Assembly (NCBI GenBank): GCA_903960945.1
Contig: CAJCCR010000068.1
Coordinates: forward strand, 1-42,542
Reading direction: 5' to 3'
Length of the DNA stretch: 42,542 nt
Source: an uncultured Planctomycetaceae bacterium
Lineage (GTDB): Bacteria > Planctomycetota > Planctomycetia > Gemmatales > Gemmataceae
The notes beneath the pieces are model-generated. The model searched no databases, was not told the origin of the DNA, and saw only the letters and a program-made list of their open reading frames with translations. The translations under genes and the position numbers were made by a program. Of this stretch, positions 10,451 to 19,092 are shown one piece after another. How positions within the stretch are numbered: the stretch's first letter is position 1; every line of letters starts with the position of its first letter.

Positions 10451-11365
10451 CTAGCTTATTAAGGAAGAAAGCCTGATATGAACAGGCCCAAGCTTGCCTC
10501 CATAATTACCAGCACTGATACACTCAACTCCCTCGCCACAAGCTGCATGAAGCGCATTTTTCATTGCAGCCTCAACAGCTTCTCTGGAAAATCCATCGAT
10601 GACAATTTCATAAACAGCGGAAACATTTGGATCCAATTGCGAAGCAGCAATCGCTCGTAAGGTGGGGCAATAAGCTTCATTGGTACTGGCTTTAAGTTTT
10701 TTATATTTACTACCAACCTTGCTTCCACTACGAACAACACCGCCAGGAAAAGGAAGAAGAACATCTGGAATTTTGCGTGCTGCTTCAACCCCTCTTGAAG
10801 CGGCTTGAAGTGCAAGAGCCTGAGTGGTGGCAAGAATAAGAATATTGCCGCCAGCCACACCTTTAACTGTGCCGAATTTATCTTCACAAACAAATTCGCC
10901 ATCCATGACAGGAATTCGCCAATATCTCTTACCATCCAAAAGTTTACTGGTTTGATACCCATCCCCAAAAAAGCGCAACATGCCACCAATCTGAATAGCA
11001 CGCGAAGGATCAATAGGCACGCCATTATAACAAGCCGTGGTAGGGCAGGTTAAAATAGATTGACCAACCCTTGCGACAATCGCTTTTTGCAAAGCCTCTC
11101 TGGAAAAAGCGAAGAAGAGCAACGAAAAGCCGGGCCGTCCATCAGGAGTTTCATCAGGAGAAAGTTCGCGCTCAATCCCTGCTTCAGTATCGCAACCGAT
11201 AACGGAAGAAGCATACCCTGTTGAAGTAGTAGCCGCGATATAAGCCCATTCTCGGGAAACCGCAGTCACAATAACGCGAGTGCCAGTAATAGGAAAAGCT
11301 TCTGCAAAGGTATCAATGATTTTGACACCTTGAAAAATAAACGAAGGGGTCTCAGAATTATTCAT
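10451..11365 (-). CDS. fhcD: Formylmethanofuran:tetrahydromethanopterin formyltransferase (Ftr/FhcD)
   Basis: 304 aa; FAEAFPITGTRVIVTA, CDTEAGIERELSPDETPDGRPG, TCPTTACYNGV, all characteristic of Ftr. Confidence 0.93.
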   Translation of the reverse strand: MNNSETPSFIFQGVKIIDTFAEAFPITGTRVIVTAVSREWAYIAATTSTGYASSVIGCDTEAGIERELSPDETPDGRPGFSLLFFAFSREALQKAIVARVGQSILTCPTTACYNGVPIDPSRAIQIGGMLRFFGDGYQTSKLLDGKRYWRIPVMDGEFVCEDKFGTVKGVAGGNILILATTQALALQAASRGVEAARKIPDVLLPFPGGVVRSGSKVGSKYKKLKASTNEAYCPTLRAIAASQLDPNVSAVYEIVIDGFSREAVEAAMKNALHAACGEGVECISAGNYGGKLGPVHIRLSSLIS

Positions 11366-11413
11366 AATGAGAACCCTCGCATCGATTCAAAAAACAAAGC
11401 CTTAAAGATAAAA

Positions 11414-12691
11414 TCAAACAAACTTGGTTATCCCCGGCCTTGCAACTTCTGGCATGGGCATCATTCCCAATTCGTATTTTGCAGGTGTAAGATCTTCCTT
11501 TGAATTCCATGCCATATCCCATGTAATTAATTTACCTGTATAAGTTGCCATCCTACCCATGATAGCCATCAAGGTGCTTTGGCACATCCATTCCCCATCA
11601 TTAATGGGTTTACCAGCCCTAATGCTAGCAAAAAGTTCGTTGTGTTCATTTTGATACATGTCGTCCTGTGGTCGCTTTTTCATGGTCCAAGGATTCTTCC
11701 CTTTGATCTGATGTTTCATAACATCGCAAGTCCCCTGGGTACCCATGAGATAATCATTTACCTCATTAAAACAACCATCCTGCTGGCGGGTATAACTAAA
11801 GGCTTTAGCGCCATTTTTCCACTCATAAACAACAGCATGGTGATCAAATATATGACCAAAATCAGTGGAGACCCGAACCTGCCTACCCCCTAGACCCATC
11901 GCAGAAATCGGTGGCTCATCCTTCATAGCCCACATGCATTTATCAAGGCTATGAATATGCTGCTCGACAATATGATCGCCACTCAGCCAAGTAAAATAAA
12001 GCCAATTACGAAGCTGCCATTCCATGTCCGACCATTCAGGTTCTCGTTTTCTATGCCATAGGCCACCTACAACATAATTGGTGTGCATTGCAACAATATC
12101 ACCAATCTGCCCCTCATGAATACGAGTCATTGTTTCGCGTTTACCGAAGTGGTATCTCCAGCAAAGGCCAGAAACGACAGCAAGATTTTTAGCTTTAGCC
12201 TGTTTGCATGATTCCAAAACAGAGCGCACCCCAGTGGCATCAACAGCAACCGGTTTTTCAGCAAAAACATGTTTGCCTTTTTCAATCGCATATTTAATTT
12301 GCTGTGCACGAAAATGAGGAGGGGTCGTAAGCAAAACAACATCAACCCCACTATCGATAACTTTTTTGTAAGCATCGAAACCAAGGAATTTTTTATCGCC
12401 TACATTAATCTTACCTGCAAGTTCTTTGTCCTTATTAAAACTATTTAAGCTTCCCTCAAGCCTATCTCCAAACATATCCCCCATAGCATGAAGAGAAACA
12501 GCTTTATCCGCACGCAATGCCTGAGCGGCAGCACCGGACCCGCGCCCCCCACACCCAACCAAACCGATTTTTAAAACATCGCTCCCTTGTGCATAAACAC
12601 CGCCAGAAACAATTGGCAAGGCTGATATTGCAACAGCACCCGCCTTTAAAAAATCCCTTCGAGGCGCCACCGACTTTTTAGGAGCAGCCAT
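11414..12691 (-). CDS. Gfo/Idh/MocA family oxidoreductase with TAT signal
   Basis: Rossmann motif LKIGLVGCGGRGSGAA, EKPVAVDATG. TAT-like signal RRDFLKAGAVAISALPIVSGGVYA favours the internal ATG at 12691 over the ORF-track start at 12820. Confidence 0.88.
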   Translation of the reverse strand: MAAPKKSVAPRRDFLKAGAVAISALPIVSGGVYAQGSDVLKIGLVGCGGRGSGAAAQALRADKAVSLHAMGDMFGDRLEGSLNSFNKDKELAGKINVGDKKFLGFDAYKKVIDSGVDVVLLTTPPHFRAQQIKYAIEKGKHVFAEKPVAVDATGVRSVLESCKQAKAKNLAVVSGLCWRYHFGKRETMTRIHEGQIGDIVAMHTNYVVGGLWHRKREPEWSDMEWQLRNWLYFTWLSGDHIVEQHIHSLDKCMWAMKDEPPISAMGLGGRQVRVSTDFGHIFDHHAVVYEWKNGAKAFSYTRQQDGCFNEVNDYLMGTQGTCDVMKHQIKGKNPWTMKKRPQDDMYQNEHNELFASIRAGKPINDGEWMCQSTLMAIMGRMATYTGKLITWDMAWNSKEDLTPAKYELGMMPMPEVARPGITKFV

Positions 12692-12922
12692 TTTATCTTC
12701 CTTTACGAAAACAAGTTGTAAACTAGCAGTAAAACCATCAATACAATGGATTAAAAGCTCTCGCAACATTTTTTTAGCAATTAACCATCCTAAACTAACA
12801 TATCTATAAGGTTTTACCATAACATCTTACGGTTGGTCTTGACATAAAAACTCAATTAGAATAACGAAAGAATGGTGTGTGTGAATTAAAGCAAGATAAA
12901 TGCTTAAGTTAGAAGATAAATT

Positions 12923-13762
12923 ATGCAGGAAAGCTTTACGGAATTAGAATCAGATGATTACTCTGCATCTATTCCATTTCCTGGAATGAATAGGACTTGG
13001 GGAAACCAAGAACTGATCAACAGTATTTTTTGGAAAGAATCGTTAAGAAAGCCAAATAAAGAAAATGACTTACCTAAGGCGGGTTCACCAGAATGGTTTA
13101 TGCAAGCAGAAAAACTGCGCTACTCGCATTATGGCAAATGGGTTCCTAAACTCCTTGAATTCAACAAACATGCAGGGGAAAGAATTCTTTGCATAGGTTC
13201 AGGACTTGGAACAGACTGGATTCAATACGCAATAAATGGCGCAGAAGTTTGGGCAACCACAACCAAAGATGCCCACGACGAAATAATCCGACAAAATTTT
13301 CAATCAAGGAATCTTAACTTTAATCTTAGAAAATTATCTAAGCAAGGTATTCTATTTGCGAACTGCAGCTTTGATGTGGTTTTATTGAATGATTTTTGCA
13401 AAGAAGAAATCACCCACGAACATTTAAGCTCAGAAATACAACGCGTATTAAAGCCAGGTGGGAAACTGCTCTCCCTTTCCCAATCTCTTTTCAACATCAG
13501 CTATTTTCTAAAGAAGATTTTCCCCTCAATTTCAAGCCAAAACCAGCAGGAAACCAACTTTTACACGGCCACAGAACTTAAGAATATTTTCGCTTTTTGC
13601 CAAGAATCCCGGGTACACAAAAGGCACCTACAACGAAATGATCTTCCGCCCTTATTCCGATGGATCCCTATCCCCCTGATTGAACGACTCGTAGGCAAAC
13701 ATTTGATATTCAAAGGCTTCAAACCACTTTCTCAGGCAATTCCTATTTTACAAGCAGCCTAA
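12923..13762 (+). CDS. Class I SAM-dependent methyltransferase
   Basis: 279 aa; GERILCIGSGLGTDWIQYAINGAEVWATT (motif I) and RVLKPGGKLLSLS. Confidence 0.75.
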   Translation: MQESFTELESDDYSASIPFPGMNRTWGNQELINSIFWKESLRKPNKENDLPKAGSPEWFMQAEKLRYSHYGKWVPKLLEFNKHAGERILCIGSGLGTDWIQYAINGAEVWATTTKDAHDEIIRQNFQSRNLNFNLRKLSKQGILFANCSFDVVLLNDFCKEEITHEHLSSEIQRVLKPGGKLLSLSQSLFNISYFLKKIFPSISSQNQQETNFYTATELKNIFAFCQESRVHKRHLQRNDLPPLFRWIPIPLIERLVGKHLIFKGFKPLSQAIPILQAA

Positions 13763-13811
13763 TTTCAAATATCATTAATTCAATTACAAGTACTTTCTTT
13801 GATAGAAAACC

Positions 13812-14414
13812 ATGGCAGCTTTTACTGTTGGACACTCCGTTTTAAGCCTTGAAGATTTCTTCAATTTACTTCGCATGCACAAAATTAATACCCTTGTAGA
13901 TGTGCGCAGCGTTCCGTTCAGTCCACGAAACCCACAATTCAATCGCACAGAAATTGATCATTCTCTTACAAAGGCTGGATTCAATTATCACTTCATGGGA
14001 GATACTTTAGGCGGCCGCCCCTTTGACGAATCGCATTATCATGAAAATGGTATAGCCAACTATCTCGCAGTACGAGAAAGTAAATCTTTTTCGGAAGCAC
14101 TTGCAAAATTTATGAAGTGGGCAAAAGAAGAAAATGCAGCATTAATGTGCGGTGAAGAAGACCCAATAACGTGCCACCGGGCATTAATGATTACGCCGGC
14201 TCTGGCTAAATTAAATGTTTTTCCAAGCCATATCCGCAAAGAAGGTGCAATCGAAACGCATCGAATGTTTATTCTGCGAACATCAATGCATGCAAAAATC
14301 TTAAAAATCCCGCAACTTCCATCTTTATTTTCCGATGACACAGAAGAGCGATTATTCGAAGATGCAGTTGAAAAATTGGCAAAAAAATATGCGTACCGAA
14401 GAGCAGAAGAATAA
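13812..14414 (+). CDS. DUF488 family protein
   Basis: FTVGHSVLSLEDFFNLLRMHKINTLVDVRSVPFSPRNPQFN ... LMCGEEDPITCHRALM, diagnostic for DUF488. Confidence 0.92.
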   Translation: MAAFTVGHSVLSLEDFFNLLRMHKINTLVDVRSVPFSPRNPQFNRTEIDHSLTKAGFNYHFMGDTLGGRPFDESHYHENGIANYLAVRESKSFSEALAKFMKWAKEENAALMCGEEDPITCHRALMITPALAKLNVFPSHIRKEGAIETHRMFILRTSMHAKILKIPQLPSLFSDDTEERLFEDAVEKLAKKYAYRRAEE

Positions 14415-14417
14415 ATC

Positions 14418-15554
14418 TTAAATATCAAAAAGGTAAAGCTTACAAGGGATTGCGCCATTAAAAAGCCGTATTGTTTTTTGTGGCGTCATTTTCATTTCAT
14501 TTAATGCATGAACATACCCGGTCATGACAGCCAATTTCCATCCAGAAAACCGAGCTTTGGCAACCGAAGCAATTAGACGATACACATCAGCAACGCCTTC
14601 TTCTTGATCCAAGCGAATTCCATAAGGAGGATTCAAAAACAAAATACCGGTTGTTCCAGGAATTGGTTTTATATTTTCAAAATCTTCTTTTCGAAAATCA
14701 ATCAGATGGCCAACCCCAGCAGCTCCTGCGTTATCCTTGCAAGCCCGCAGGGAATCGCCCCTTAAATCTGAACCAATAACATTAAGTTCTGGAATAATTT
14801 CGACCTGATTACGAATTTGGTTTCGGATTTCAATAAACAGGGATTGCTCAAAATCCACCCAACCTTGAAAGCCAAATTTCTTGCGGGTTAAGCCGGGGGC
14901 CCTTGCAGTTGCAAGAGTCGCAGCTTCGATAGGCAAAGTTCCGGAACCACACATGGGATCCCAAAAAGTTTGAGAAGAATTCCAGCCAGCCAACTGAATC
15001 AGGCCTGCAGCCAAAGCTTCGTTAAGAGGAGCTTTCCACTGCTTTGGCCTGTACCCGCGCTTATGAAGTGAATCACCTGAACTATCCAAACTAATTACGC
15101 CATGGTTATTGCTGAGATGGAAATTAATTTTAACCAGGGGGTTTTCCTTGTCAACGGAAGGCCTTCGACCAACCTTCTCAACAAACTGGTCACAAATAGC
15201 ATCTTTTATTTTTTGGGAAGTAAACTGGCTATGGGTCAAATTAGAATCACGAACATTAGAATCAACCATAAGCGTATGGTCAGGAGTCATGTAGTTGGAC
15301 CAATCAATGGAAGAAGCAAACTCATATAGGGCTTCATCACTATCGACAGGAGCTTCTGCGAGAAAAAAAAGAACGCGAACCGCAGTTCGGAGACAGATAT
15401 TAGCCTTATAGACAAGCGCCAAATCGCCTTTAAAAGAAGCGCCTCCCTCGCCTGCCTTGACATCTGCCCCACCAAGGGCCAAAAGTTCAGATGCAAGAAT
15501 ATCTTCGAGTCCTTTTGCGCAAGTTGCAAAAAGTTTAAATTGATTTATAGTCAT
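14418..15554 (-). CDS. THUMP-domain 23S rRNA methyltransferase (RlmL-like)
   Basis: N-terminal ferredoxin-like/THUMP region, then WDPMCGSGTLPIEAA and FLNPPYGIRL (NPPY). Start MTINQFKLFATCAKGLEDILASE preferred over the ORF-track start at 15602. Confidence 0.88.
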   Translation of the reverse strand: MTINQFKLFATCAKGLEDILASELLALGGADVKAGEGGASFKGDLALVYKANICLRTAVRVLFFLAEAPVDSDEALYEFASSIDWSNYMTPDHTLMVDSNVRDSNLTHSQFTSQKIKDAICDQFVEKVGRRPSVDKENPLVKINFHLSNNHGVISLDSSGDSLHKRGYRPKQWKAPLNEALAAGLIQLAGWNSSQTFWDPMCGSGTLPIEAATLATARAPGLTRKKFGFQGWVDFEQSLFIEIRNQIRNQVEIIPELNVIGSDLRGDSLRACKDNAGAAGVGHLIDFRKEDFENIKPIPGTTGILFLNPPYGIRLDQEEGVADVYRLIASVAKARFSGWKLAVMTGYVHALNEMKMTPQKTIRLFNGAIPCKLYLFDI

Positions 15555-15735
15555 GAGATGGGTTAAAAGTTTTAAAAATCGAGATAGTAGCTCCCAGCGC
15601 AAGACAGTTATTCGACGCGAACAACTGCTCAGCTACTACCTCGAAAGCCATTAAATAAGACGCTCTTGGTATTTGAATAGAATATAATCTTAGCAGCTGA
15701 ATTGCAATTGATTAGCCATATAAATCCGAGAACTC

Positions 15736-16092
15736 ATGAAATCCTTCAACCGATATGTAATCCTATCCCACAACCATCCGACCCAACACTTCGATTTTAT
15801 GCTAGAAAAAGAAGGGGTTCTTGAAACGTGGCGTTTAAACCTATTACCTGGAAATACCCCGTTCCTTGCAGAAAAAATCCACGATCACCGCTTGGAATAT
15901 CTCGAATACGAAGGGCCGGTAAGCAACGATAGGGGTGTTGTGAAAAGAATGGATAGGGGAAATTACGAAATAATCGCCGATACAGAATCATTTATGATTA
16001 TTCAACTTTTGGATGGAAAGTACCGAGGTCAAATCAACTTTGACCGTATGGGAGCAGAAACCCTTTTAGGAACATTTCTGGCAGACCAATAA
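15736..16092 (+). CDS. Stand-alone LigD N-terminal (3'-phosphoesterase-like) domain protein
   Basis: 118 aa; SHNHPTQHFDFMLEKEGVLETWRL...HDHRLEYLEYEGPVSNDRGVV.RMDRGNYEI matches the LigD phosphoesterase layout H-x5-H-x-D and HxLxY..FEG. Confidence 0.78.
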   Translation: MKSFNRYVILSHNHPTQHFDFMLEKEGVLETWRLNLLPGNTPFLAEKIHDHRLEYLEYEGPVSNDRGVVKRMDRGNYEIIADTESFMIIQLLDGKYRGQINFDRMGAETLLGTFLADQ

Positions 16093-16097
16093 TGTTA

Positions 16098-17003
16098 TCA
16101 GGGAGACGGACTTTGAAAAACCACTTTATTTCTACCAGTGTTTTTAGCCATATAAAGTCGGGTATCACTTTGTTGAATTAATTGATCGATAGTAGTGGGA
16201 GGATCGCCATTAGTTGTCGCGACACCAACACTCACAGTAATATTAAATTTTTTAGATTCAAATTCGAATTGATTGTTTTCAACAATTGCCCGAATTTTTT
16301 CAGCAAGATTTAAAGCTTGTTCAATTTTGGTTTCGGGAAGAATAATCGCAAACTCTTCGCCACCAAACCTTGAAAAAAGCTCCTCCCTTCGAATAGTTTC
16401 GCGAATCAGAGTAGACATCGCTTTTAAAGCAGCATCGCCTGCAAGATGCCCCATGGTATCATTAACCGTTTTAAAGTTATCAATATCAATCATTAGTACA
16501 GATAAAGGGCGCTTATGCCTGTTGGATCGAGCAATTTCACGGTCTAAAAACTCATTAAAAAACCTTTTATTAGGGCAACTGGTAAGGGCATCAATAATTG
16601 TAAGATTATAAATAACCTCATGATAATCTGCCTCAATATTTCCACCCGCAAGAAATCGATAAATACAATTTCCGGCCTTCAAATAATCCCCATCCTTCAT
16701 TATGGTTTGGTTGGCAGGAACATCATTAACAAATGTGCCATTAGTACTTTGAAGATCGGTTGCAAAATATACTCCCGCCTCATCTCGATCAATCCTGGCG
16801 TGTTGCCTAGAAACAGAAGCATTGTCGATATGAATTTGGCAACTAGGGGAACGACCGATAATTACATTCTGATCAGCTAGGGCATACCGAAGCCCCATGC
16901 CGGGCCCAGTTGGATATATCAATACCAGACATGCATCTTTGGAAGAAGCAGGGGCCTGCTTCTTTGGATGTGAGACAAGAGTTTCGGAAAGTTTGTCCGC
17001 CAT
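16098..17003 (-). CDS. FHA-GGDEF protein (putative diguanylate cyclase)
   Basis: FHA: VIIGRSPSCQIHIDNASVSRQHARI...DLQSTNGTFVN; GGDEF: IDNFKTVNDTMGHLAGDAALK...FSRFGGEEFAIILPE. Confidence 0.94.
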   Translation of the reverse strand: MADKLSETLVSHPKKQAPASSKDACLVLIYPTGPGMGLRYALADQNVIIGRSPSCQIHIDNASVSRQHARIDRDEAGVYFATDLQSTNGTFVNDVPANQTIMKDGDYLKAGNCIYRFLAGGNIEADYHEVIYNLTIIDALTSCPNKRFFNEFLDREIARSNRHKRPLSVLMIDIDNFKTVNDTMGHLAGDAALKAMSTLIRETIRREELFSRFGGEEFAIILPETKIEQALNLAEKIRAIVENNQFEFESKKFNITVSVGVATTNGDPPTTIDQLIQQSDTRLYMAKNTGRNKVVFQSPSP

Positions 17004-17098
17004 ATCGCCCCGCTAAACTTAAGTATTGTTTATTTAATACTATGATTTATTTTAGCAAGGAAAGCCATCAAAATTAAGTCTATCACCAACAATCTAAA

Positions 17099-18883
17099 TT
17101 ATTTTGAATTTAATGAAATTCCAAGCACATTGACTTCGGGTATATTCAGGTCGATCAACAGGGGTTCTTGCGTTTGCGCAACCGCAACATTGCCCGCGGA
17201 ATCTTTTACCATTAGTTTCAAATAAACACTTGCAGGCATATTTGGGTGCATGGCCCATGTGTATTTCCCTGTGTTAGGTAATTCACCTGGCCCTATCGGA
17301 GTCCAAGGCCCCTCTCGTTTTTCACTCCATTCCAATGTTACAGGGTTCAATGAAAGGTTACGATCCGTTGCTTTCCACGTAAGAACCAGAGTGTCTCGCT
17401 GGCCGGGTTCTGGTTGAGGACTATAAAGCACCGCCTCGGGAAAAGTTGTATCAACTTCGACTCGAATATGGGGAATATCAGATTTCACAGGTGGACTTTT
17501 TCCCAAACCAGCCTTACTTTTTACAACCACATAATAACCTACCGGAACACCTTCTTGGGCCACAGGAACTACAATCGAAGCTTTAACTGGCATCATGCTT
17601 CGTGGGTCGGATACCAAGCTGTTTTCAGTTAATGCGAGTGTCCAAGATTGACCATCATCCAGCGTGCTATACACGTCAACAGAACCTAATCCTGAAGGGC
17701 CAAACTTTGCAACCTCATAATCAATGCGAATTTGTTTTTTATTGACGATTTGCAAGGCAGGCAAAATCCTTTTAGATGCGCCAGTTGTCGGCTGATTTTG
17801 AACTGTATTTGTGTTTTGATTAGCATTTGCACCACCCGCTGAAGAAGCCAGCACACCGTTTAAATTTGATGTATTTGAGGTTCCATTCCAACCAGGAATA
17901 GTTTGAGCAGGTGGCACAGTGCTTCCAAGATCAACTTCTTTTGCTCCCCGAGAAACTGGAAAAACCGGGACTGCGGAGGGCAAATTGTTTTTAGCAAGGT
18001 CATCTACCGCGGGCAAAGGGTTTCCTGCAGGCAAAGGAATGGCAGTATTAGGCATAGTAAGCCCGGACATAGGCGGAATTTTTTCGGTATTTAAAGGCAT
18101 TGGAGGCACATTATTTGAAACAACTGGGCTTGAATCTGCAGGTTTTTCTGGAACGGCCGAAACTGATTGCGAGTTTAAACTATTGGGATCTGTAACTGCA
18201 TTTGAAATTTGAGTGGGGGCAATAGTGCTGGGAACAGCGGCCAAATTTGGCATAGGAATAGAACCCTTTGGGCTGCCTATATCAACAATAACGCTGGCAT
18301 AATTCGCAGCGGTATCACTCATCTGAAGCCGTACAGATAGCATTCCTGCACCTTGAACTTTAAAAGTACCGCTACCATCCATCACAGGCTTGATACTGAT
18401 AGGAATCCATTCGTTAGAATCGTTGCCTTCAATTTTGCATTCAAGCTTCATCGAATTGATATCAGGATTGGCATCCTTGACTTCCCATTTAACTTGAATC
18501 TCTTCTCCGACTTTTTCCGCCTTTAGTTTTATGTCTGGTTTTTGCGTATCCACTAAAACTTTCTGTCCAACTTGAGCCTTGGCAATATCTGCAGGCTCTT
18601 GAATACCTTTTACATCGACAACCCCAATACTAAACCAATGTGGGCCATCCTCCTTTGCAACAAAGGTAAAAGCCTCCTGATTAGGTTTCGCACGGGTAGA
18701 AACTTCCCATGTTTTTCCTTTATCTTTAGAAACATAAAGAACCAATTCTTTAATTTGTTCCTTACGTTCTTGATGCACACGAATCGGTATCTGAAACTTA
18801 GGGGTGTTCAGAGGCCATTCCTCGGAAGGTGTTTGCTGAAAGCATGTGGTTAGTAGAGCAACACCCAGTAAATTCATGACCAT
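17099..18883 (-). CDS. Secreted protein or lipoprotein of unknown function with duplicated beta-sandwich-like modules
   Basis: 594 aa; hydrophobic N terminus MVMNLLGVALLTTC; two 'DxGxxW' modules separated by a Pro/Asn/Ser-rich stretch. Confidence 0.7.
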   Translation of the reverse strand: MVMNLLGVALLTTCFQQTPSEEWPLNTPKFQIPIRVHQERKEQIKELVLYVSKDKGKTWEVSTRAKPNQEAFTFVAKEDGPHWFSIGVVDVKGIQEPADIAKAQVGQKVLVDTQKPDIKLKAEKVGEEIQVKWEVKDANPDINSMKLECKIEGNDSNEWIPISIKPVMDGSGTFKVQGAGMLSVRLQMSDTAANYASVIVDIGSPKGSIPMPNLAAVPSTIAPTQISNAVTDPNSLNSQSVSAVPEKPADSSPVVSNNVPPMPLNTEKIPPMSGLTMPNTAIPLPAGNPLPAVDDLAKNNLPSAVPVFPVSRGAKEVDLGSTVPPAQTIPGWNGTSNTSNLNGVLASSAGGANANQNTNTVQNQPTTGASKRILPALQIVNKKQIRIDYEVAKFGPSGLGSVDVYSTLDDGQSWTLALTENSLVSDPRSMMPVKASIVVPVAQEGVPVGYYVVVKSKAGLGKSPPVKSDIPHIRVEVDTTFPEAVLYSPQPEPGQRDTLVLTWKATDRNLSLNPVTLEWSEKREGPWTPIGPGELPNTGKYTWAMHPNMPASVYLKLMVKDSAGNVAVAQTQEPLLIDLNIPEVNVLGISLNSK

Positions 18884-19092
18884 AGCAAATTCCCCTTACC
18901 CAAAATTAAGACCAATACTTCTGAAAAAAGCTGACTTGGTCTACCTCTAATGAAAAATCGGATTTTTAGTGATAAATCTTCAAGTAAATTGCTATTTCTT
19001 CAAGAATTGTTTAAGAAGTCCTACCTCCTGGAGCTTTGGGCAAACAAATAAATAGAGTGGGTAAATATTTAAACATTGGGCCTTAGATATCC

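Noticed and set aside
10561-11025. 154-aa minus-strand ORF inside fhcD
   Set aside because: Alternative frame of the conserved fhcD gene; low-complexity L/F composition typical of a shadow ORF.
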